From the NCBI GenBank assembly GCA_023228285.1, contig JALOBM010000062.1, positions 1-11,521 of the forward strand: DNA of 11,521 nt. Reading direction: 5' to 3'. Below the pieces are notes generated by a model, which had not been told where the DNA came from, searched no databases, and saw nothing but the letters and a program-made list of their open reading frames with translations. Positions 1 to 7,894 of the stretch are shown here, piece by piece. The translations under genes and the position numbers were made by a program. Origin of the DNA: Candidatus Cloacimonadota bacterium. Its GTDB lineage: Bacteria; Cloacimonadota; Cloacimonadia; Cloacimonadales; Cloacimonadaceae. Within the stretch, counting starts at the first letter, position 1, and every line of letters starts with the position of its first letter.

Positions 1-66
1 AAACTCCACCTCCTTTATCCCATAGGCTGGATTAACCATCGTTCTGTATGACAATAACTTATCCAT
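1..66 (-). CDS. Possible start of a gene running off the left edge (partial, unknown)
   Basis: A minus-strand reading frame opens with ATG at 66-64 and stays open for 22 codons to the window edge, reading MDKLLSYRTMVNPAYGIKEV and onward. The ATG follows a good ribosome binding site (GAGGAG, four bases before the start), which is the main reason to list it. It is divergent from the IS3 remnant that begins at 149. The ten bases AGAACGATGG around this start are repeated 27 bases downstream in the same frame, so a second ATG (codon 10) has the same local context. The visible part is too short to assign a family, and it could be a chance frame. Confidence 0.35.
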   Translation of the reverse strand, partial: MDKLLSYRTMVNPAYGIKEVEF

Positions 67-72
67 CGTTCT
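36..72. repeat. Short direct repeat CCATCGTTCT, two copies
   Basis: The ten bases CCATCGTTCT occur at 36-45 and again at 63-72, a 27-base period. On the minus strand each copy includes an ATG (AGAACGATGG), and the two ATGs share a frame. It may be the trace of a small duplication at the start of the partial minus-strand gene. Confidence 0.4.
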
Positions 73-148
73 CCTCTGTACTATCTTCAACGGACTTGCC
101 TGTATACTTAAAAGGGTGACTCTCCAACACAAATAGTGAGGATGAATA

Positions 149-474
149 ATGAAACGCACAGTCAGGAAAGCAGTTAGCTACTCTAAATCTTATAAGAGTA
201 TGGTAGTGAATAGCATAGTATCTGAAGGCACAAGTATTGTCTCAGCATGTATACAATTTGGGATCGACGAAGTATATATGGTCCGAGAATGGGTGAGACG
301 CGTTCATCTGCAAGATACTTGCTAAGGCAGGGATGACGCAGAGCGAGATACAGGAAATTGCTAATCAGAATAGGTGAGCCTGTAAATGCCCTCTATGCTG
401 AGGTTCTTCCTGTTTATTGGAAAATGATCAGGATTTGTTATGATGTCACCGGGAATGTAGACGTGTTAAGAGTA
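149..474 (+). pseudogene. Decayed IS3-family transposase orfA remnant
   Basis: ATG at 149, preceded by GAGG in the Shine-Dalgarno position, opens a 58-codon frame ending with TAA at 323-325. Its peptide (SYSKSYKSMVV, SEGTSIVSACIQFGI, MVREWVRR) follows the helix-turn-helix pattern of IS3/IS911 OrfA: basic start, 'YS..FK..VV', 'AC..FGI', then 'V..W'. The similarity continues after frame changes. Frame 321-377 reads MTQSEIQEIANQNR, like the start of the OrfA coiled coil ('MT.EEI..L...N'). Frame 376-474 reads ALYAEVLPVYWKMIRI and onward, matching the terminal part that usually reads '..KMI.IAE...GIDIRKK'. At least two frameshifts and a stop show that it is dead. In a live element this protein would bind the IS ends and act with OrfB through programmed frameshifting. 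The remnant ends within a few bases of the stop codon of the convergent DUF3795 gene. The family call rests on pattern recognition only. Confidence 0.6.
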
Positions 475-478
475 TATC

Positions 479-817
479 CTAATCCTTGCGCAATGCTTCT
501 AGATTGGCCTTCGATACGGAGTTGCTAGTCCAGATAAAACTACCTTTTGTGCAAGGAAAATCTGAACATTCGGCACAAGTAGCGTAGCCTTTAGAGATGG
601 CACAAACGCGAATTTCGCACACAGCGCAGAAGCTTATGTGTATGCCTACAGAGGAGCAACCGTCACAAGCAAGATCTTCTATGGCGATGTCCTTGTTAAA
701 CTGCTGCTTGTAGTTATCTTGCAGCTTTTTAAACAAGTCTTGGTCGTTTGTATTAGTAGCTTTGAAGGCATCGCAGATTTGGCAATCGATGCCGCAGGGC
801 GATAATGGTATTGTCAT
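479..817 (-). CDS. DUF3795-type small cysteine-rich protein
   Basis: A protein of 112 residues if it starts at the ATG at 817-815. Eleven cysteines occur in a pattern typical of DUF3795 proteins: CGIDCQIC near the N-terminus, then CDGC, CAVC, a single Cys, CAEC and a final FPC. Such spacing suggests binding of zinc or an iron-sulfur cluster, but no function is established for the family. An ATG four codons upstream (829-827) gives a 116-residue form. I prefer the inner start because GGGAGAG lies just before it, whereas the outer ATG has no binding site at usable distance. No signal peptide or membrane segment is visible, so it is probably cytosolic. It is the last minus-strand gene of the block, 88 bases after the kinase pseudogene, and ends with TAG beside the IS3 orfA remnant. 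No clear intrinsic terminator follows. Confidence 0.85.
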   Translation of the reverse strand: MTIPLSPCGIDCQICDAFKATNTNDQDLFKKLQDNYKQQFNKDIAIEDLACDGCSSVGIHISFCAVCEIRVCAISKGYATCAECSDFPCTKGSFIWTSNSVSKANLEALRKD

Positions 818-905
818 TGTCTCTCCCATATTTATGGTTAATTATCTCCGGATGTATAGGTATATCCATCTTCGGTCGTAAATAAAGCATTCGGAAACAT
901 AAATC

Positions 906-1865
906 TCATAATAGATCTGAAGTATCGAAAGGAAGGAATTTGGTATTCTGTACGATACCCTGCCTGAACTCTTCCAAATAAGCTGGAGCTGCAGCTTTTA
1001 CTTCATCGTGGAAGATAGCAAACATCACAATTCGCCTATACATAATGAACTGCTCCAAAGCGATAAGGTCTTCTGCAAGTGTAGGATAAGTTTCGATGTA
1101 GGATTCTATGAAAGGCTTCACAAAAAGCTTAAGCATATCCGCTAAGGCCGCCTTGTGTTTTGAATGAAATCCAATGCGTGAGTACTCGCTATATATAGCA
1201 TTGGCAATATCTTGCACGAAGAAATGGCGGCAACTGCGATCAAAATCTATAAGATGCATGGCAGATGGGCTGAGCAGGATATTCTTGGGGTGTATATCGT
1301 TGTGGATAAAGCCGAAGTTTGCTCTTGTGACCGGATAATGCTCCAGCTTCGTCTTCATATCCTTGAAGCAAGCTTGGACATCAGGATATAACAACCGATC
1401 GTATTAATCCTGCCATTCATCATACCAACTGAGTGTACTATTACCGTTGAATCCCTGGGCAGCTTTATGACATTCTGCAGCAAGCCTGCCCCAATCTGCA
1501 TAATACAGCGCCAAATCTTTTGGGTGTATGTCGTTCATAGTGCTTCCCTGAATCCAAGTCCAGGCATAACAATAGTAGGTGTTATCGTTGTCTTCGAGAG
1601 TTTCTGTGTGATTTGAGTTTATGGATGACAGAAAGCACTGAGTGTGTATACCGGAACTCTGCAGATGGTGGGCAAAACCGATCCGTTCACGAAGGTCAGA
1701 GACCTGATCCGCAGTGCTTTGCAGGCAGATTTTGAGCGCAGTGTTGTTACTCCGGAATACATTAGCGCTGGAATGGAGATGACTGCGGGCATAGAAATGA
1801 GCAGAGGATTCCAAACCGAAGAGCAGTGAGGCTTTGTGTACAATCTTACTGGGGATAATCTGCAT
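906..1865 (-). pseudogene. APH-family small-molecule kinase, interrupted by one in-frame TAA
   Basis: The minus-strand frame from ATG 1865-1863 to TGA 908-906 is 320 codons and keeps one phase throughout, broken only by TAA at 1406-1404 (codon 154). The upstream half (MQIIPSKIVHKASLLFGLES and onward) looks like the N-lobe of the aminoglycoside phosphotransferase/choline kinase fold. The downstream half has the catalytic HNDIHPKN (HxDxxPxN, Asp about 190) and the metal-binding DFD (about 207). Protein runs on without loss across the stop (SWYDEWQD, stop, YDRLLYPDVQ). The start is supported by GGAG five bases upstream. A longer open frame reaches 1967, but its extra N-terminal residues are translated tRNA and should be ignored. 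The substrate is unknown; the fold phosphorylates hydroxyls of amino alcohols, sugars, homoserine or aminoglycosides. The downstream half lacks a nearby ATG. This may be a recent nonsense mutation, a sequencing error or, less likely, readthrough. Confidence 0.8.
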
Positions 1866-1883
1866 CTGTACTCCAGAAACTAA

Positions 1884-1973
1884 TGGCGGAGAGTCAGGGA
1901 TTCGAACCCTGGGTACCCGAAAGGATACAACGGTTTTCGAGACCGTCCCGTTCAACCGCTCCGGCAACTCTCC
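1884..1973 (-). tRNA. tRNA-Ser (anticodon CGA), CCA encoded
   Basis: On the minus strand the acceptor GGAGAGT (1973-1967) pairs with ACTCTCC (1894-1888), followed by discriminator G and an encoded CCA (1886-1884). The D-stem is CCG/CGG. The anticodon stem ACGGT/ACCGT closes the loop CTCGAAA, giving anticodon CGA, which reads the serine codon UCG. A six-pair variable arm (GTATCC with GGGTAC around a TTTC loop) makes it a class II tRNA, as serine requires. The T-arm is CAGGG-TTCGAAT-CCCTG. It begins 10 bases after the tadA stop and ends 18 bases before the kinase start codon. No promoter fits in the 10-base gap, so it is probably transcribed with the protein genes and released by RNase P and 3' processing. 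Confidence 0.97.
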
Positions 1974-1983
1974 ACAACTATGT

Positions 1984-2427
1984 TCAACGTTTTTTCTTGA
2001 AGAAATCTGTCAAGACCAAAGCACATTCTGGAGCCAGCACACCCCGTATCATCTCGGGACGGTGATTGAAGCTATTATCCCAAAGTGTGTTGTATATGGA
2101 TCCTGCAGCACCGGATTTGGGATCGTAGCAACCAAATACCACTTTTCCTATTCGGCTTAGGATAATCATGCCACTGCACATCAGGCAGGGTTCAAGAGTA
2201 ATGTACAAAGTGCAATCTTGCAGATACTTATAATCCATGTTTTGAGCTTGGTCTAGGATCATTTTTTCAGCGTGGGCCATAGGGTTGTTGTTTTGCCTGG
2301 TACGGTTATGATCTCTCAGGATCACGTGTTGATCCTTTACCAGGCATGCTCCTACGGGAATCTCATCTTCTCCTGCGGCTATCTCTGCTTCTTCCAGGGC
2401 TATCTTCATGAAGTAATCATCGTTCAT
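1984..2427 (-). CDS. tadA: tRNA-specific adenosine deaminase TadA
   Basis: A 147-residue cytidine/deoxycytidylate-deaminase-fold enzyme. The zinc-site motifs are in order: HAE at about 52-54 (His ligand and catalytic Glu) and PCLMC at about 80-84 (two Cys ligands). The length and the N-terminus (DDYFMKIALEEAEIAAGEDE) fit TadA, which converts A34 to inosine in the wobble position of tRNA-Arg(ACG) so that one tRNA can read CGU, CGC and CGA. It acts in the cytosol as a dimer. The start codon overlaps the stop of the upstream lipoprotein gene as ATGA, which suggests translational coupling. It ends with TGA ten bases before the tRNA-Ser gene. That tRNA carries CGA, with C at position 34, and so is not a TadA substrate. 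A guanine deaminase-like relative is possible, but TadA is much the better fit. Confidence 0.95.
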   Translation of the reverse strand: MNDDYFMKIALEEAEIAAGEDEIPVGACLVKDQHVILRDHNRTRQNNNPMAHAEKMILDQAQNMDYKYLQDCTLYITLEPCLMCSGMIILSRIGKVVFGCYDPKSGAAGSIYNTLWDNSFNHRPEMIRGVLAPECALVLTDFFKKKR

Positions 2428-4124
2428 GGATTTACAAAAACCCGGATATTGGCTTTATTGATCTGATTATGCAGCCATTTTTCAAACCAATTGGGGTCCT
2501 TTTGTTTGGTGTACAGATCTCTAAGAGAATCTCGATCCGGGCTGACACCGTTTGCAGGATAATATTGCCTTGGGATTAGTATCACAGAGAGATCACCGAT
2601 ACTATCTACTTCAGGTTTCTTTTTACTCAGATGCCGATCAATAGCCCTGAGGTACACGAGTTTCAAGGATTTGCCTGCGTATTGGCTATCTATACCGCTC
2701 TTCTGGTATTGCTGTACCCTGTCTCTACCGCTTACTACGCGCAGGTCGGGGTTTTCCTTTAACCAATTCTCGGCTTTCTGCCGCGCCATACTTTGTTGCC
2801 TCATCTCCGTCAGTTCAGGAACAATGATGTGCTTCACTTTCTCCAAAGGATACACTCGGTTAACTTGGTTTTCAGTGAGCTGAATCACCAACCAGTTTCC
2901 GGTGATGGTGGAGTAAATGGGATCCAGATAGTCACCTTTCTTGTGATTCATCAGTTTACTGATTACGTTTTCAACAACTACTTTATCGCCGTACCAGAGG
3001 TCTTTAACTGAGAGATTATCCTTGATATCAAGGGTCAGTCCCAACTCATCTGCGGTGGTTTCCATGCCCAGTTCCCTGGCAAGATTCAATGCTGCCAGGG
3101 CATGACTGTATTGGGCGTTTATGGTATTTGGAGATAGAATGGGGGGGATCTGCAGAGCCCGGTAGCTTAGCATGGATTTACTGCGCTGAAGCTTTTGGTA
3201 GATTGCGTAACCTTGTCCAATAGCCAATGGATTGCTATATTTGTTATCCGGCAGTATCTCCAGTATAGGCAGGATCCTCGGATCAATATTCTCTATCAAC
3301 ACAAAACCCGGATCCAGTAAGCTCAAACCAGGCAGTTGTTCCTGTCTTTCTTGAATAACAGTCTCAAAGCTCTTGCCGGAGCTTAGTTGATTAAAAATGC
3401 TGTCCGCAATGGCAGCGGTAAAGGATTTGTCTTCATCACGCGGAGTTACAGGCAAGCTCAAGTATTTAATACTATAGATGGGATCCATGGCAAAACGTTT
3501 CAGATCGCGCTGATAATATGCTTCGATCTCGCTGTCTGTCAGTATTGGCTCCATGGCCAGGGGATCGAAGATCACAAGATCAAAATCCGCTTTACTAACC
3601 GCTATTTCGGCTATTCGACCGCTCTTTTTTTTGTTTGCCAGATCTTCGTCGATCATCTTCTCTTTCAGCTTCTGAGCAGGTACATAAGACTCCAGGTAAG
3701 ATTTGCGGATGGCTGACATATTCAAAGGACTGTCGTAACGCAATGACTGGTTATAGAGGTCATGGCTAAATTTACCGTTGATCATCAGAGTAGGATTGTT
3801 CAGGATAAAAGGTGGGATATTTGAAAGCAGAGTGTCTAGAACTTCCTGTTCGCTTACTTGGATCTTGTAATGCTTGAAGCTCTGTTGCAGCACAACTTTA
3901 CGAGTAAGGTAGTTCCAGGTTTCCTTGTAGATATCCAACTTCTCTTCGTTGACAGGCATACGTTGGTTTTCAAGCTGAAAGTTGGCCGTGAAGCTTCTGT
4001 ATGTATTGATAAACTCCGTGGCAGAGATTCGTTCGGAATTGATGATCCCAGCAGTATCTTCCCGAGGACCGGCACAGGCAAAAAGCATCAGAGCTATTAT
4101 GGCGAGGATTGTATTGCGTTTCAT
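2424..4124 (-). CDS. SurA/PpiD-like parvulin-type foldase lipoprotein
   Basis: A 566-residue exported protein. A short basic start and hydrophobic stretch end in the lipobox LFAC, with the lipidated Cys at residue 17, so it is probably anchored in the membrane facing the periplasm. Residues about 25-165 are helical and resemble the SurA N-terminal chaperone region (INSERISATEFINTY near the start). Residues about 216-312 resemble a parvulin prolyl-isomerase domain ('IA..IF..L.SGKSFE' and, near 300, 'NPLAIGQGYAIYQK'). A second, weaker domain may lie around 390-460. The usual catalytic residues are hard to recognise, so the isomerase activity may be weak or lost and the chaperone role dominant. 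Its likely job is to escort outer-membrane proteins. The ATG overlaps the mutS stop by one base (TAATG), and the end overlaps the tadA start. It has no functional link to mutS that I can see. Confidence 0.75.
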   Translation of the reverse strand: MKRNTILAIIALMLFACAGPREDTAGIINSERISATEFINTYRSFTANFQLENQRMPVNEEKLDIYKETWNYLTRKVVLQQSFKHYKIQVSEQEVLDTLLSNIPPFILNNPTLMINGKFSHDLYNQSLRYDSPLNMSAIRKSYLESYVPAQKLKEKMIDEDLANKKKSGRIAEIAVSKADFDLVIFDPLAMEPILTDSEIEAYYQRDLKRFAMDPIYSIKYLSLPVTPRDEDKSFTAAIADSIFNQLSSGKSFETVIQERQEQLPGLSLLDPGFVLIENIDPRILPILEILPDNKYSNPLAIGQGYAIYQKLQRSKSMLSYRALQIPPILSPNTINAQYSHALAALNLARELGMETTADELGLTLDIKDNLSVKDLWYGDKVVVENVISKLMNHKKGDYLDPIYSTITGNWLVIQLTENQVNRVYPLEKVKHIIVPELTEMRQQSMARQKAENWLKENPDLRVVSGRDRVQQYQKSGIDSQYAGKSLKLVYLRAIDRHLSKKKPEVDSIGDLSVILIPRQYYPANGVSPDRDSLRDLYTKQKDPNWFEKWLHNQINKANIRVFVNP

Positions 4125-6751
4125 TATTCTCCCAAGATTTGCTTTTGGAGATCGCTAAGCAGTTGCCATGCGGCAATTGGGCTCAATTCTTCGGTCTCCA
4201 GTTCGCGTAATTGTTTTATTATACCATCGTGTTTACTGGCTTTATCTATCATTACTTCAAATATCTCCAATTGGGGAGTGCTGCCTGAGAGTCTTTTCCG
4301 CAGGCTTTTACTAAGGCCTTGAGGGCTGATCTCGTGTTCCTCCAGATTCTTCAATATCTCCTGCGCTCTGCGGATCACCCGGTTGGGGATTCCTGCCAGT
4401 CGAGCTACCTGAATGCCATAGCTCTGATCTGCGCCCCCTCGCTCTATCTTACGGATAAAAATCATCTGTTCATTGTAAAGCTTCACTGCCACATTATAGT
4501 TTTTGACGTCAGGATAGATGTTCTCCATCTCTGTGAGTTCGTGATAATGAGTAGCAAAGAGAGTGAGTGCTTTAATCTGCTTCTGAATCTGTTCGATGAT
4601 CGCCCAAGCCAGGCTGAGTCCGTCAAATGTGGAGGTTCCTCTACCGATTTCGTCTAGCAGGATCAGAGATTGTGGAGTAGCAGAATTCAGGATATTTGCA
4701 GTTTCGATCATTTCAACCAGAAAAGTGCTCTGACCCTGGGCGAGGTTGTCCGAAGCGCCCACTCTGGTAAATACCCGGTCAAATATCGGCATCCGGATGG
4801 ACTTGGCGGGAACGTAGCTACCCATCTGAGCAAGGATCACCAGGAGTCCCACTTGGCGTAAATAGGTGGATTTACCTGCCATATTTGGTCCAGTAATCAA
4901 GGCAATGCATGTATCGGGATAGTCCAGATGAGTGTCATTTGGGATAAATTCCGCTTCACCCATCAGCTTCTCGATAACGGGGTGTCTTCCGGCTTCTATC
5001 TGTAGATCCCGGTTCTCCGTGAAGATCGGGCGACAATAGTGGTTTTGCCAGGCCAGAAAAGCAAGAGAGCTAAATACATCAATCTCCCCAATGGCGTCGC
5101 TGAGTTTTTGCAAGCGGGGCAGGTGAGAGGCCAGTTTGGCACGTAGTTCCTTGTATAGTTCATACTCCAGACTTTTTATCTTTTCTTCGCTGGAGAGCAC
5201 TTTAGCTTCGAATTCTTTCAGACGGGGTGAGATGTAGCGTTCAGAATTAACCAAGGTCTGCTTTGGAATATAGTAATCCGGGACTTTACTTTTGTGTGTA
5301 GTGGTAACTTCGATGTAATAGCCAAACACGCGGTTGTAGCCTACTTTCAGGCTGGGAATACCGGTCTTGCGCTTTTCATCATCTTCCAATCTGGCTATCC
5401 AACTCTTGCCGTCGTGTACCAGTTCCATCAGCTCATCCAGATCATCCTGGTAGCCTTTCTTGAATATACCGCCTTCTGTGATGGTATTGGGAGGGTTTTC
5501 CGCTATGGATGCGGAGATCATAGCGTCAATATCGTCAAAAGTATCTAGTAGTGCGATCCATTCTGAAAAAAGCTCTTCTGCAAAGATGCTAAGTTTCTGC
5601 TTCAGGTCTTTTGCGCTGATCAAATAGCTCTGCAGGGCAAGCAACTCACGGGGGTTTATGCGCAGAGATCCCAAGCGGGATACGATCCGGGAGATGTCTC
5701 CTATCTCTTTCAGAGACTTCCGGATATCCTTCAGGTAGGCACTTTGCTTCATGAATGCGGAGATAACGGCTTGACGGGCAAGGATCTGATCCAGCTCAAT
5801 CAAGGGGTGTAGCAGCCACTGTTGCAACAACCTGCTACCCATGGGAGTCTGGCTCTGATCGATTATGCTCAGCAAGCTGCCATGGCGGTTTCCATAACGG
5901 ATGCTGCGGACGAGTTCAAGATTGCGTCGGCTTATCTCATCCAGCTGCATGTATTGAGATAATGAATAGTATCTCAGAGTTGTAATATGGGCCAGAGGTA
6001 CCTTATAGAGGCTCATCACGTATGCCAGTGTTGCTCCAGCCGCAGTAGCTCCTGCAGGCCGGTTGTGGGCTCCGAAGGGTTCCAGGCTGCTAACGCCGAA
6101 ATGCTTCATTAAAAGCGCTTTGGCTTCAACAGGTTGAAACTGCCAATTGTCAAAGATACTGATGGCTGGATTGTGTTCTATCTTCAAGCCTTTCACATAT
6201 GCCTCATTGGCACTGTCATCGACCAGGATCTCAGCGGGTTTGAGGCGTTGAAGTTCGTTGTATAGCTCTTCTTCAGGTAGTTCTGTGAAAAAGAACTCGC
6301 CTGTGGAGAGGTCCAAATGCGCCAATCCGCAGAGTTTATGCTTATCGTTGCGGTAAAGCGTGCTTAGAAACACATTGGCTGTGCTGTCCAAGAGGTTTTG
6401 ATCCAGCACTGCTCCGGGAGTAATAATCTCAGTAACCTCCCGTTTCACCAGTCCCACTGCTTTTTTGGGATCTTCAGTCTGTTCGCAGATAGCTACTTTC
6501 AGGCCGCTTCGGATCAATTTATCAAGATAATTGTCCAGGGCATGATAGGGGAAACCTGCCAGAGGAATGGGATTATCGTCGCTTTTGTTGCGCGTTGTAA
6601 GTGTGATGTTCAGGATTTTGGATGCGCTTACGGCATCCTCAAAGAAAGTCTCGTAAAAATCTCCCATCCGAAAGAGTACCAGCTTGTCAGGATGTGCTTT
6701 CTTCACCTCATAGAACTGGCGAAGCATAGGAGTGAGCTTGGTGTTATCCAT
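4124..6751 (-). CDS. mutS: DNA mismatch repair protein MutS
   Basis: An 875-residue MutS1. It recognises base mismatches and small loops in new DNA, then recruits MutL by ATP-driven clamp sliding. The mismatch-binding Phe-x-Glu is in GDFYETF (F32, E34). Connector, lever and clamp regions follow (the clamp around 430-550). The ATPase has Walker A GPNMAGKST at 621-629, the ABC-type STFLVEM segment near 675 and Walker B LILLDEIGRGTSTFDG at about 696-711. The C-terminal helix-turn-helix dimer region includes GGADQSYGIQVARLAGIP. The length is close to that of E. coli MutS (853), and all key residues are present, so it should be functional. The start ATG follows the stop of the SPOR gene with no gap (TAAATG), and the stop overlaps the next gene's ATG by one base. 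No mutL is visible in the window. Confidence 0.99.
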   Translation of the reverse strand: MDNTKLTPMLRQFYEVKKAHPDKLVLFRMGDFYETFFEDAVSASKILNITLTTRNKSDDNPIPLAGFPYHALDNYLDKLIRSGLKVAICEQTEDPKKAVGLVKREVTEIITPGAVLDQNLLDSTANVFLSTLYRNDKHKLCGLAHLDLSTGEFFFTELPEEELYNELQRLKPAEILVDDSANEAYVKGLKIEHNPAISIFDNWQFQPVEAKALLMKHFGVSSLEPFGAHNRPAGATAAGATLAYVMSLYKVPLAHITTLRYYSLSQYMQLDEISRRNLELVRSIRYGNRHGSLLSIIDQSQTPMGSRLLQQWLLHPLIELDQILARQAVISAFMKQSAYLKDIRKSLKEIGDISRIVSRLGSLRINPRELLALQSYLISAKDLKQKLSIFAEELFSEWIALLDTFDDIDAMISASIAENPPNTITEGGIFKKGYQDDLDELMELVHDGKSWIARLEDDEKRKTGIPSLKVGYNRVFGYYIEVTTTHKSKVPDYYIPKQTLVNSERYISPRLKEFEAKVLSSEEKIKSLEYELYKELRAKLASHLPRLQKLSDAIGEIDVFSSLAFLAWQNHYCRPIFTENRDLQIEAGRHPVIEKLMGEAEFIPNDTHLDYPDTCIALITGPNMAGKSTYLRQVGLLVILAQMGSYVPAKSIRMPIFDRVFTRVGASDNLAQGQSTFLVEMIETANILNSATPQSLILLDEIGRGTSTFDGLSLAWAIIEQIQKQIKALTLFATHYHELTEMENIYPDVKNYNVAVKLYNEQMIFIRKIERGGADQSYGIQVARLAGIPNRVIRRAQEILKNLEEHEISPQGLSKSLRKRLSGSTPQLEIFEVMIDKASKHDGIIKQLRELETEELSPIAAWQLLSDLQKQILGE

Positions 6752-7894
6752 TTAATATTGAACGATAAAGCTGTTAATTTCGCTACTAGTAAGGCGGGCT
6801 CTGGCACTGTCTGTCTGTTCACGACTACTGAAAGGACCTGCCAGAACAACCCAGGTAGTTTTACCTTGGTCTTTGTCCTCATAATATGATGCCGGTATCT
6901 GCATATCTCTGATGCTGCGGCACAAGCGTTCAGCGTTTGTTTTCACAGAGAATCTTCCGGCTTGCAAAAAGAAGCCCTTCAACGGTTTGGAAATCAACTT
7001 GATGGGGAGATATTCGTCGATGGGAGGCAGGTTTAGAGGAGGAAGTTTCTCCGATACTTCAGGAACGCTTCCCACTTGAGTATCAAGACTATCCGAAGCC
7101 AGTTCCACTGGGATATCCAGAGGTGTATATGGATACAAGAAGCTGAGATCCAAGGATGGTGTCCGACTGCGCATATTGAAAAGGCGTTCCTCTATGTCGA
7201 AAGCAACTTGGGAGTATTTATCCAGTTCATAACCTTCCCGGAATGCCTTCAGCGCTTCTTTGAAGTTGGAATTCAGTTCATTGATCATGCCCAGCTTGTA
7301 GTAATAATACTGACGGTCAAATTCTTTGAGATGTTGTAAGTTAGCAAGGCTGGAGATAGCACTTTGGTACTTTCGTTGGCTTACGTAGGAATCCACTATC
7401 AGGTAGTGTGCGGATTCAGCTTCTTTTCCCTGGGGACTCAATCGGAGGTAGTTTTCGGCATTTGCTATTGCCGAAGAATAGTCATCCTGCCAGTAAAATA
7501 CTACTGCGATCCAATAGAAACGATCCACGATATCAGGCGAATTGATGCGTCGCAACAGAGTTCCTGCTTTTTGCATCTCGCGCTCTAAAATGTGGATCTT
7601 GGCAACTTCTAGCATTGCCATTTGCCCATACGGTGTCTTGGGATACTTCTCGATACATGAGTTTAAGCGGGTCTGAGTATCCGCTATATTTTTGCAGAGC
7701 ATTGCTTCCAGATACAGCACTAGAGCGCGCTCTTCATCCTTATTTGGCTTCAAGTCCTTTAGCTCTTTCTGCAGGTCGGCCGTTTTGCCTTCTTCAAATA
7801 GTGTTTCCAGATTCTGGAAGTCCTTGCGAACCTGTGCATTCAGCCCCACAGCGCATAGTAGGATCAGGATAAGAAATACAATCAATCTACGCAT
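6752..7894 (-). CDS. Exported TPR and SPOR domain protein
   Basis: A 380-residue protein with a Sec signal peptide (MRRLIVFLILILLCAVGLNA, cut probably before Q21). It is not a convincing lipoprotein, because Leu stands before the Cys. Residues about 30-250 form TPR-like helical pairs, such as YWQDDYSSAIANAENYLRLS and FKEALKAFREGYELD. A proline-rich linker follows (about 255-300). The C-terminal residues, about 305-380, are a SPOR domain (FFLQAGRFSVKTNAERLCR and WVVLAGPFSSREQTDSAR). SPOR domains bind peptidoglycan strands stripped of stem peptides, mainly at the division site, so this is probably a periplasmic cell-wall or division-linked scaffold. The start overlaps the upstream gene by 13 bases. 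A GGAG lies about 13 bases before the ATG, somewhat far, so coupling to the previous gene may matter. The partner proteins are unknown. Confidence 0.85.
   Translation of the reverse strand: MRRLIVFLILILLCAVGLNAQVRKDFQNLETLFEEGKTADLQKELKDLKPNKDEERALVLYLEAMLCKNIADTQTRLNSCIEKYPKTPYGQMAMLEVAKIHILEREMQKAGTLLRRINSPDIVDRFYWIAVVFYWQDDYSSAIANAENYLRLSPQGKEAESAHYLIVDSYVSQRKYQSAISSLANLQHLKEFDRQYYYYKLGMINELNSNFKEALKAFREGYELDKYSQVAFDIEERLFNMRSRTPSLDLSFLYPYTPLDIPVELASDSLDTQVGSVPEVSEKLPPLNLPPIDEYLPIKLISKPLKGFFLQAGRFSVKTNAERLCRSIRDMQIPASYYEDKDQGKTTWVVLAGPFSSREQTDSARARLTSSEINSFIVQY

Noticed and set aside
838..900. Twenty-codon minus-strand frame (starting MFPNALFTTEDG) between the kinase pseudogene and the DUF3795 gene
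   Set aside because: It is very short and has no good ribosome binding site and no recognisable similarity. A chance frame is more likely.
818..905. Search for an intrinsic terminator between the kinase and DUF3795 genes and after DUF3795
   Set aside because: No GC-rich hairpin followed by a T-run is visible in either place.
1404..1406. Reassignment of TAA as a sense codon
   Set aside because: mutS ends with TAA exactly where its family should end, and other genes use TGA and TAG normally.
4124..6751. Plus-strand open frames of 60-160 codons opposite mutS, rho and the lipoprotein gene
   Set aside because: They are mirror frames of strongly recognised genes. None has a family motif or fits an operon.
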